Of a DNA stretch of 64,000 nucleotides, positions 45,247 to 54,567 are shown piece after piece (position 1 is the first letter of the stretch; each line of letters opens with the position of its first letter). Source of the stretch: Tillandsia leiboldiana (taxonomy: Eukaryota; Streptophyta; Magnoliopsida; Poales; Bromeliaceae); the NCBI GenBank assembly GCA_029204045.2, contig CM055065.1, positions 13,232,508 to 13,296,507 of the forward strand. The letters run 5' to 3'. The notes under the pieces were generated by a model. That model made no database searches, was not told the DNA's origin, and was given only the letters and a program-made list of their open reading frames with translations. Both the position numbers and the translations under genes were made by a program.

Positions 45247-46829
45247 ATAGCTTATGACTGTATGTAATGCTTTGATTGGTTTTCCTTTCATATTTTTCTT
45301 AATCTCTGCATTACATGTTTTCAATGCTCTTCGTTTTTATATTTTGTTTTTAAACAAAAGGGTTTTAACGAACAAGTGCATTGAATAAAAAGGGTTTTCA
45401 CTTTCAATCACTCCAATTTAATTTTATATGAATTATCAACTTTACTCCATAATCATAATTCTTGAAGATACTTCATTATAGGAGTTTTTGATAATTATAT
45501 TCATCAAATTTTAGTAATCATGTGTGATCTTTAGATGCTTAACCTATCTCGGTTGTGTGAGTTTTTTGTGATAAACATGAGACAACCGATTGACTAAAAT
45601 TTGGGATTTAATTCTTTTACATAAGAGATTGTATTTTCGTACAAAGGTAATGAAATGAATTGCAAAAGATGTGGAAAGAGTTACATCCGAAAGGAGTGTG
45701 AAAACTACCACCACATGTTGGAAAGAGCTGCCACCCCCGGTCGTCCGGTTTGTGTGTGAAGCTACCACATGTTATGGATGCTTGGAAAATATTTTATGAG
45801 AATTTTTAGTTGAAGCATTCGGAGATTTATATTCAAAGTTCCTATTTTGAACAATCTCCTGGTTGGTATAAGGTGGGATAGTTAAAAAGATGCTCAAAGA
45901 GCCACCCTTAGGTATTTTAGTGCTTATCTCAAATTTGAAAGGGTAAAATTCAAAATTGATGTCATTTGGAAATCTCTGTAAGTCATCTTTGTAAATCCGT
46001 TACATCTTGATAGACTTTGGATCTCAAGATTATTTTTGATGACTTGTGTTTGACGTATATAATATGAAAAACGGTTTATAATGTCTTATCTTTGTTTTTC
46101 ATGATTTCGGAGTAAATCTTTTTAATTTTTGTAAAATTAATTGGATTGAATGACATCTATGTGATCTCATATTATTTTCAAGCACTTAAATTGTTTTCTT
46201 GATGGAATACAAATCGGTAATTCAAATATTTCAAAATCTGGATTTGTTTCAAGAAATTATTTGATTTTTGCTTTCGAGTACCGGTACGCAATCTGTGTTT
46301 TTGTTATATACCGGAACTGAGCTTTTATCTCTCTTTCTCTATGAACTAATGTTGTTAGTGATTTCTTTTTGCCTATATTCACTGTTTGACAATTTGTGAC
46401 AAAAAGGGGGAGAACAGAAATAGGGGGAGAACAGAGATAGGGGGAGGAACAGAGATGCTCAAGAAAGGGGGAGACGGAGATGAGATCATCGAGATAAAGA
46501 AAGGAGATGATGAAAAAGGAGCCGAAAAACAAAAAGAACCAAAAGGACGAATCAAATGTAGGATTTACATTTAATTTCTAACGACTAACGTTTGATTTTG
46601 TTTGGAGTTTTGTTTTGCAGGAATTACATCACTTTAAGACTCCAAGTCCTAAGTCATAGAGTTTGTTCTAAGACTGGTTCAATTGTAATTTTTGTTTATT
46701 GAATCTTTCACGCAAAGAAAGTCAATGTTTTGGTGATGACATTGAGTTTCGATTTTTTGGTTTAAGATGAGTGTCTTGAGCGTTTTATGTATGTTTGGGT
46801 TTTGTCACGAAATTGCCAAAGGGGGAGAT
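45247..46829 (+). other. noncoding 3' part of the gag-only element
   Basis: There is no ORF with family support. A block at 45665-45910 is shared with the full element (59830-60060) and contains a CGG-TCGT-CCG hairpin. A purine-rich block at 46401-46485 holds repeated AGGGGGAGA tracts; the small frame at 46386-46574 is this block translated. Confidence 0.7.
46401..46829 (+). promoter_or_regulatory. multiple polypurine tracts
   Basis: AAAAAGGGGGAGA, AATAGGGGGAGA, GATAGGGGGAGG and GAAAGGGGGAGA occur within 46401-46485, and the main tract CCAAAGGGGGAGA abuts the 3' LTR at 46830. Multiple tracts are reported for SIRE-type elements. Confidence 0.7.
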
Positions 46830-48040
46830 TGTTACGGCTTTTTGTGTTGGCATATTTCGTGAGTTGAGTAGTTGAGTTGTTGAGTTGAGTCGGAGTCTTG
46901 AAGTGATCAAATTGTCAATCAGCAATTGAAGACTCAGAGAAGATTCAACAAGATCTCAAGTTGACACTCAGTGTTTTGAGTCTTGAAGATTGAAGTAGAA
47001 GAATTGTGGATCAATTACATCAATCTTAAGGAAAATGGATTCGGATTGATCAGGTACGTTTAACTAAATAATTATGGTGATCCGAATACATTTGAGTAGT
47101 TTAGAAACACTTGGATAAGTTTTCATTGCTTAAAAATCAAAAACTGGACAAATTGGATGTTTCAGAATTTCTGATCCTGAACCGATCCGGATCAGAATTC
47201 CGATCCGGATCAGAATTCCGATCCGGATCAGAATTCCGATCCGGATCCCGAACCTTGTTTTTTCAGGAATTGCTGAAAAAAGACGACGATCAGGATCGCC
47301 GTAAATCCGATCCGCATTGTCGTGCGGGAAAATTTCTATTAAGCCAGTTTTTGATGCTTATCTCTTTCCAAAGGTTTCTAAACTATAAATAGACATTTAG
47401 GGTTTCTCAAAAACTACCGATTAATTTATAAAACACTTGAGAGCAACCCTAGAGGCTAGGTTTTTATCGTTCTTCTTTTTAGCCTCTTTTAGGTCAATTC
47501 GACGGTTCTTTCAAGAACATATATTTTGTCGAATTGATCTAATCTTTGCTTAGAGATTTCTTCTACGGTTCCTCAATGAGAATCTAAGCAAAGGATCACC
47601 ATCGAAGCCAATATTCTTACCGGCTGAGTTTGCGTCGTGGATTCGACGTGGCATCGTGGATTCGGTGTGCTAAAGGCGTTTCGTGGATTCGAAATGTGTG
47701 CTCGTGGATTCGAGTGGCGTTCGTGGATTCGAACGTGTGCAGTGGACGTGCAATCGGTGAGCGCAAGGTCCGAAGAAGTTGAAGGAGGGGTTTGAGTCCG
47801 TGGAGTCGGTAATCACCTTGTTATTCTTCTTTTCTTAGTGGATTGTTATTGCGTGTTGGTCCCGTGGTTTTTCTCCTGGATTGGAGTTTCCACGTATATC
47901 TCGGTGTGCTATTTTTATTTTCCGCATTGGTTTTTATTTTGCACTGAGATTTGGTTTTATAAGTATTACACCTATTCACCCCCCCCTCTAGTTGTTTGAT
48001 AGTACCTATTTAGATCCTTGTGGATCCCCAAAAACCAACA
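46830..48040 (+). repeat. 3' LTR of the gag-only copia element
   Basis: 1211 bp, the same as 42061-43253 except for one more 18-bp CAGAATTCCGATCCGGAT unit (four ATCCGGAT at 47185, 47203, 47221, 47239) and scattered substitutions. One of these changes a hairpin arm from GAAACG to GAAATG, which keeps a G-T pair. Confidence 0.92.
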
Positions 48041-48045
48041 GATAG

Positions 48046-48602
48046 CATGTTGAGCGACCAACTGTGGCACGAGATTGTGTCTCTTGTGGTTCCCTTTTGC
48101 GGGTAGCCTGCAGTTGTGTAGTCCACTCGAGTGGGTTTGGATCGGGAAGCAACCGAGTGAAGACCCCAGCTTATTGGTTTCCCTTCCTCATTGGATGAAT
48201 GTGTGGGGTATATGTCGGGTCGTCTTGTTGAGGTTGGCACCATGATGTGGTTTGGTGCGTGTTGCACTAGTGGTTATTTCAGTTTCCCCCAGCCTTTTAT
48301 TGGAGCCCTTTGGTATTTCACGTCTCAGCTCAGGAGTGATGTGTTTTTCCTCGCCCGTGATTGACTTGCCCTTTTGAGATCTGCGATTGTTGGAGTACGA
48401 GGGACGCCCGCTGCAATTTCTGGCTCGAGAGATGAGAGAATTGCACATCGGGCCATACCGTACTTGTTGCTGTTGTTGTTGCGGAGTAATCACGGGGAGT
48501 GAGTGGTGTTTCGGGAGCTGGAGGCGTATTGATGGATACCTACCCGTGGTATTTGTGACTCCGGATGGACTTGATTTAGTTTCGAGGATGAAACTTTCTT
48601 TT
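48046..48602 (+). pseudogene. decayed integrase/chromodomain end of a gypsy pol
   Basis: At about 48390-48560 the sequence can be followed as LEYEGRPLQFLAREMREL, then RSNHGE and MDTYP in changing frames, parallel to the chromodomain tail of the pol at 14268. Stops and frame changes are frequent. It marks the former 3' end of pol in the derivative. The part before 48390 is not recognisable. Confidence 0.6.
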
Positions 48603-48614
48603 AGTGGGGGAGGA
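48603..48614 (+). promoter_or_regulatory. polypurine tract of the gypsy derivative
   Basis: AGTGGGGGAGGA abutting the 3' LTR start at 48615, identical to the tract of the Tekay-like element. Confidence 0.88.
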
Positions 48615-51600
48615 TGTGAGGTCCCGGAATCCCCTGCGTAGGGTTGCTGGTTGTTGTGCAGCTTCTAGTGGCCGTTGGGAGTGGTTGTGCGCATGTCGGG
48701 CCCGAGAAATGAATTTGTGACGCAATTTGGAATTTAGTTGCATCACTGGAAGCCTGCGTGGTGTGTCAGTGATGTTTGCGCGCAATTTGGACACAAGTGG
48801 TGGACTTCGGGTTTAAAATGAGATCCCGTGGGTATTTGGAGGACCCGTCGGGTGTTTAGAAGTGGTTTCGCGCGATTCAGATGTCAAAATTGGACTCCGG
48901 GCGAAGTTTGGATAAAAGATTACCTCTCCGGTCGCCTTCGGGAATTTTTAGAGTTGGAATTTGGCAAATCGGACTTCAGAATTGGACCCGGCGCGAAAAT
49001 CGGATCGAGTGGGCTTTCGGCAAATTTTCGGACGAGAATTTGGAGAAACGGACATCGTTTCTGGATTCAGCGCGCGAAATCGCTAAAAATGGACTATTTA
49101 CTTGTTGGTTTTGGAGCCCGGTAGAATTGCGCATTTTTCGAGGCATCGCGGCACGTTTTTCGGAGTGGCAGCGCGGCGCGGATCCCGAGGGTGTACGGAC
49201 GCGACAGGGGGAAGACGCGCCTTCGGCGCGGGTCGCGCGGGGGCCGCCACGTGGCGGGCCCCCGTTGGCGGCCGCGCGGGCGCGGGGGCACGCGCCTGTG
49301 TGGCGCGCGCGTCCCGCGCCTGCCGCGGGCGCGGTGTAACGCGCCCGTGTGGCGGGCGCGTTACCGCGTGCCGCGTGGCACCCGGGGCGCGTGCGTGGAC
49401 CCGGTGCACGCGCCCCGGCCTTGTGAGCCGGCTAGGGTGGCTCCTGATTGGGCGGTGCACCGTGCACCGATGCACCGTGGACCATCTCTCTCTCCCTTTC
49501 TCTTTTTCTTCTTCTTCTTCCTCCCCGCACACGCCATTTTTCTCCTCTTCTTTCCTTTTCTTCTCCAACCGAGAGCGAGAGGGTGTGAGGGAGAGGATTG
49601 TGGGTGGTGCGGCGGTGCGTCGTGGGCCTCGTGGAGCGCGCGAGATTTTCCGAGGGGAGCGTTTCGGCGACGGCGGCGGAGTCGGGTAGGTCCCGTGTGT
49701 TAATTTTACGCTATTTTTAGCACAGTTTTGGACCGATATTTTGGACTGTGAATTGACCCCCCTTGCTCTTATCTGTGGTTGGGACTGTGTTTTTCTGCAC
49801 CGTTTTGCGTGCGGTCCCCAACGGCGTGCTCCGTTTTGCGTGCGGACTCCGTTTTGCGTGCGGATTCTGGCACCGTGCTCCGTTTTGCGTGTGGATTCCG
49901 ACAACATGCACCGTTTTGCGTGCGGACTCCGTTTTGCGTGCGGACACCGGCACCGTGCACCGTTTTACGTGCGGATTCTGACACTGTGCACCGTTTTGCG
50001 TGTAGACTCCGTTTTGCGTGCGAATTTTGGCACTGTGAACCGTTTTGCGTGCGGACTCCGTTTTGCGTGTGGATTTTGGCACTGTGCATCATTTTGCGTG
50101 CGGACTCCGTTTTGCGTGCGAATTTCTGCATCGTGCTCCGTTTTCCGTGCGGACTCCGGCAGCGGACATCGTTTTGCGTGCGGATCGCGTGGAGGCCAAT
50201 TGCAAGTGTCTACGAGCAATTGGTGGCACATCGAGGTGGGTGGCCTTATCTCCAAGTTTTATGGACTGTACAGTATTTCTACTAATGTAGGACTATGCAT
50301 GATAGCTTATTTTCTTGTGTAGCATGCAAGATTGTAGGAATTGTTATTCCTTTTATCATATGTTAATATAGTTATCTTGGAACTTGACCTAGCACCCCCG
50401 TCATATGTTGCATGTGTAACCAGACCAGTAGAAAACCCTCACTTGGGCTAGGGTTATTTATGCTTAGACATCCACACTGTTCTTTCATTCCTGGACATAG
50501 TGTTATCCTCGCCCGGGTAGTGGGTCGAGAGGTCGGGACTTTCTTTTAGTGTGGGATGCTTTTGCACTCTTGCTTGGGAGCAGAGTGGAGTCTGGTAGTT
50601 GTAGTGGGTTGCTTACCTGTGCCGGGAGCCGTTTGGGTAAACGGTAGTCCCGGAAGGTCTTGTTTCGCTGTTGTGCCGTCGTGGAGGGAGCTGTTGCGCA
50701 GACGGCAGTCCCGGGCCGTCGAGTATCTTCCGGTCAGTGTTGTTGGGAACCGTTGGGGTTGACGGTGGTCCCAGGTCGTTGAATGTGTTACGGAATTTAA
50801 GTTGGCGTATTTCGTGAATTCGGTTAAGTCTTGAAGATTGAAGGTAAAGAAGGTTGGATCATATAACTCAATCTCAAGAAAGAAGAATTCAAAAGGATCA
50901 GGTATGTTTAACTTAATATCTTTGGTGATCCGAATACTTCTTATAGTGTAGAAACACTTGGATGAACTTGTGATTGCATAAATATCAAAAACTGGACATG
51001 GGACATGTTCAGGATCCGGATCAGACTCTTCAATCCGGATCCCGAAGGTTGTTCGTTCATACACCAGTTCAATCCGGATCGTAGCTTCCTTTGATCCGGA
51101 TCCCGAACACTGGGTTTACCATTTTATTTGAGCGATCCGGATCAGGCTTTGCAATCCGGATCCCGAACGTTGATGTTTGGTGAACTGTATGAACGATCCG
51201 GATCAGGCACTTCGATCCGGATCCCGAACCTTCGTTTTTCTGAAAACTGTTTTTCTCGCTACTGCAATCCGGATCGCCTAACTCCGATCTGGATCGTCGT
51301 CATGTAAAATTCCAGAAAATGATAGTTTTTTATCCTTATCTTTTTCCAAGGGTTTCTAACCTATAAATAGACCCTATGATTCTTTTTCTAGGGTTAATCC
51401 AATAATCAAAAAGAAGCCGTCATAATCAAATATAATCCTATATACGGCCTAAGATCCACATATAGAGAAGAAAGGAAATCATAGATTCTATCTTATGTTT
51501 CTTCATCTATATTGATTGATTTGATTCTAGGTTTTCATACTCATATTTTGAGTAGAATCAAATCAATGAATACTTAGATGGTATTTCCGATCTATTTCTA

Positions 51601-53327
51601 ATCTAAGTATTCGGCGGATCATCACCACCCAAAAATCAACGATTTATCCCAAATCGGCGCGTGGACTCGCGTGGCCTTGTGGATTCAACGTGCTACCGCT
51701 CTCGTGGATTCAGAGCGAGGTACGTTCGTGGATTCGAAGCGTGCTACTGGGTGAAGACCGTGGATTCGGTCGGACGTCGTGGACTCGACGTTGGACGCCG
51801 TGGATTCGGCGTTGGACGCAAATCGTGGATTCGAGAAGCGTCGTGGAGCGAGCGGAGAAGATCAACTAGGAGCGTATGGAAAAGGTTGAGTCGTCTGTGA
51901 GTACGGTATATCACCTTGTACGTGTTTAATTCTAGTGGATTTCACCGTGTTATCGGTCCTGTGGTTTTTTACTCCGGTTTGGAGTTTTCCACGTAAAAAT
52001 CTCTGCGTGTTATTTATTTTTCCGCATTGGGTTTTATATCGCAAAGATTTTTGAGTGTTTATTGTTTACACCTATTCACCCCCTCTAGGTGTTTTTTCCC
52101 CTATTTAGATCCAATTATACTTAACCCAACAGAATGTTGTCCGACCTGTTTTGTTACCCTGAGTTGTGGGTCGTTCCTGGCTGTGGAGTACCTCCAGCCA
52201 GTGTGCTTTGTGCTGCGAGCTGTTGGAGAGGCTAGTGTCTCGTGTTTCGTGTGAGCTGATCAGCTGAGTCGTCGAGAGTGCTCCGACTGTGGTGCGAGAT
52301 ATTTGGGGATCTTGAGTCCTACCGTTCTGAGAGTGAGCGTGGATTTTGACTAGCCTGCATATGCCAATGTTTGATACTCTATGCCGCGCCGTTTTCCTCA
52401 GTTGGAGTCGTGCCCCCTGAGATGCCGCTGTGGATACGGTGGTTGGCCTGTTGAGGCAGTTTTCCGCAGTGGAGGCAACGATTGGCCTGTTGAGGCAGTT
52501 TTGCGCGAGGGATGAGTTAGTCGGACAGGACGCCCCACGTAAATACCGTCCTCATGTGGATGTGTGGTAGTGGGCAGGTGCGTTCCTAGTCGACAGGCGC
52601 AGGCTTGACTGGACCCTATGAGGCAGTCAGTTCGATTGGGTCGATTGAGCACCTTGGGTGCGAGTGGTCACTTTTACTTTCATCTGTTCCACTTCTTGAG
52701 TATCTAGATAGAGGCATGGTAGCTGTAGAGTAGCTCCAGCTTTTCTTGTTCAGATTTCATTGCACTGTTATCTTTTTACCTCTTGTAGACTTAGTGGGCA
52801 GACCGTTGGGCTTGTTGACGGCACCCACTGAGAACTACTGTGGGAAGTAGTTCTCACACCCGTCGTGGTGTCTTTTCCCCAGGGACTTCTTCTCCTGTCC
52901 TGTGCTCCTGTTGCTGATCCTTCTGACCGAGGCGAGGGAGTCGCGAGCTAGTTCCCTACCCATCGTTGGAGTGTAGCGGTACCTCTTCCGGGGAGAGCTT
53001 CAGTAGATTAGTTTACTACTTTTACCTCTGTTGAGAGAACTTTGTTGTGAGAGCTTGTACACTGATGTTTTTATTGGAGATATCTCCCTTCTGAGTTTTG
53101 TATCAGAGGACTTTGTATACGATCGTATTTGGGAGATGGATATTGTATTATTTTCAGTTGTACAGTGTTTGGATTTCAGTCTTTAGTTGTTTACTTTCAG
53201 CTCTGATATCTGTGTACTGCAGTTGATTCTTTATGCAGGTTAGACGCTTCGTCTGTACGGCAGTTTCCGTACAGATGGCGGATCTGTTAGCGAGCCCGGG
53301 TCGCAGTTTCGACCCCGGGGCGTGACA
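48615..53327 (+). repeat. 3' LTR of the gypsy derivative
   Basis: Same sequence as 35683-38963, split by a copia solo LTR at 50786-52131. Ends GGGGCGTGACA, then CTAAT. Without the insertion and one TSD copy it is about 3.36 kb, slightly longer than the 5' LTR because of the tandem repeat at about 49800-50180. Confidence 0.88.
50786..52131 (+). mobile_element. copia (SIRE-like) solo LTR
   Basis: 1346 bp, TGTTACGG to CCCAACA, TSD GAATG at 50781-50785 and 52132-52136. It contains nine ATCCGGAT palindromes between about 51013 and 51275, TATAAATA at 51362-51369, and a GTGGATTC/GTGGACTC hairpin array at 51657-51835. It is a different subfamily from the LTR at 42061. Removal of the internal part by LTR-LTR recombination is the usual origin. 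Confidence 0.92.
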
Positions 53328-53400
53328 CTAATACACCAATGACAGGTGGTTCACACCAAGGATTCACGGGAAAAACTGTACGGAATCCTGGACCACTACA
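53328..53400 (-). mobile_element. solo LTR, last piece
   Basis: CTAAT then ACACCAATGACAGGTGGTTC and so on to GGACCACTACA, the end of the LTR begun at 10503. The following TCTAG (53401-53405) is the right target duplication. Confidence 0.82.
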
Positions 53401-53405
53401 TCTAG

Positions 53406-54236
53406 GGTTTCCTCTTAGCCACACCGACCCTGAGCTCCATAGCATCCCCACGCCACCTCTCTTTCTCCCTGCTCCTTTCCCGAGACCTGCAGCCGCCGGC
53501 CTCTATAGAGGATCGCCGAAATGGTGACCTTATATCAAGATCTTCTTGGATCTCAGGTTAGAAAGGAGGGGGAAGCACCAAACTCTACAACATTGCACCC
53601 AAACAAGCTTGCGACCTCCATCACCCTCAGAAGGTCACCCCCGAGCTACCTGGTCGCCGGGCGCTGCCGCACGACACCGAAAAACCAAGGTTTTCCTTCT
53701 TCCTTGCTCCCTTTGTAGTGCACCGACTTCGCTAAACTAGACAAGTGCGGGTAAATCACTCCAGACATTTTTTAAATATGATAAAAATGAGGTGAAATAA
53801 GTTTGGTTTGAAAAAAATAGCTTTCGGATCAAAAGCGAGTTGGAACGGCGAAGAGAAAGGGCAAACTAGCTTGATTCTGGTTGTTGGACCAGAATCGGGC
53901 GCTCGGAAGTTTCCTGCGGGCGCTCGGAATCGGTTACAGGATGCCCAGATCGAGAGCTGGATTTTGGTGCAAACAGGGGATTAGGGCGCCCGGAATGTCC
54001 GGGGGACGCCCGAATGAACAATAGCGGGCCCTGAGGAGGCCGCCCGGTTGAACAGTACTCCGTAAAACTAGGTGCCCTGCGGGAAGTTTCGGGTGCCCGA
54101 AACACGGCAGAAAACGCATGGACAGAGTGGAAATTGGGGATTTTAGTGGGGGTATTTTGGCCATTTCACCTAACCAGCTACCCCTAACTACCCACTAATA
54201 AAACCTCCTCTCTCACTCTCTCTCTCCCATTCCCTC
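53406..54236. other. spacer, no gene recognised
   Basis: GC-moderate sequence with GGGCGCTCGGAA and GGGCGCCCGGAA words repeated at about 53890-54060. Frames at 53339, 53521 and 53546 have no family resemblance. Source unknown. Confidence 0.5.
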
Positions 54237-54567
54237 TGTTACGGCATTTTGGTATTGGCATATTTCGTGAGTCAAGTCAGTGAGTTGAGTCGGAGTCTTA
54301 AAGGGATCAAATTGTCAATCAGCAATCAAAGACTTAGAAAAGATTCAACAAGAGCTCAAGTTGGCACTCAGTGTCTTGAGTCTTGAAGATTGAAGTTGAA
54401 GAATTGTGGATCAGTTACATCAATCTCAAGAAGAAAGTATTCAAGAGGATCAGGTATGTTTAACTAAATAATTGTGGTGATCCGAATACTTTCTTATAGT
54501 GTAGAAACACTTGGATGAACTTTTAATTGCATAATAATCAAAAACTGGTGTTCGGACTTGTTCAGGA
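54237..54567 (+). repeat. 5' LTR fragment of the degraded copia element
   Basis: About 330 bp matching the first part of the LTR at 42061 (TTGGCATATTTCGTGAGT, GATCAAATTGTCAATCAGCA). It ends near ACTTGTTCAGG and passes straight into gag. The rest of the LTR, the primer site and the gag start are deleted. Confidence 0.85.

Larger units (their letters stand above)
42061..48040 (+). mobile_element. gag-only Ty1/copia (SIRE-like) element
   Basis: 5980 bp with TSD GATAG (42056-42060 and 48041-48045). The LTRs of 1193 and 1211 bp differ by one extra 18-bp repeat and few substitutions, so insertion is young. It has a Met-tRNA primer site, a large SIRE-type gag and several polypurine tracts, but no protease, integrase, RT or RNase H. 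It would need pol from a relative such as the element at 54237. Confidence 0.9.
35683..53327 (+). mobile_element. large retrotransposon derivative (LARD), gypsy type, no gag-pol
   Basis: 17.6 kb with TSD CTAAT (35678-35682 and 53328-53332), LTRs at 35683-38963 and 48615-53327, a Met-tRNA primer site and a polypurine tract, all on the plus strand. The leader (38964-39250) resembles that of the Tekay-like element (GGTTGGCTGCAGACAACATAA-type block and CTTTCGCTGGATTGGGTCGT). A decayed chromodomain end remains near 48390-48560. Between them gag-pol is absent and replaced by tandem repeats and hairpin families, plus a nested copia element. It must have relied on proteins of a related element to move. 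Confidence 0.8.

Noticed and set aside
53339..53740. Possible host gene exons after the solo LTR
   Set aside because: Short proline-rich frames without motif, splice pairing or family resemblance.
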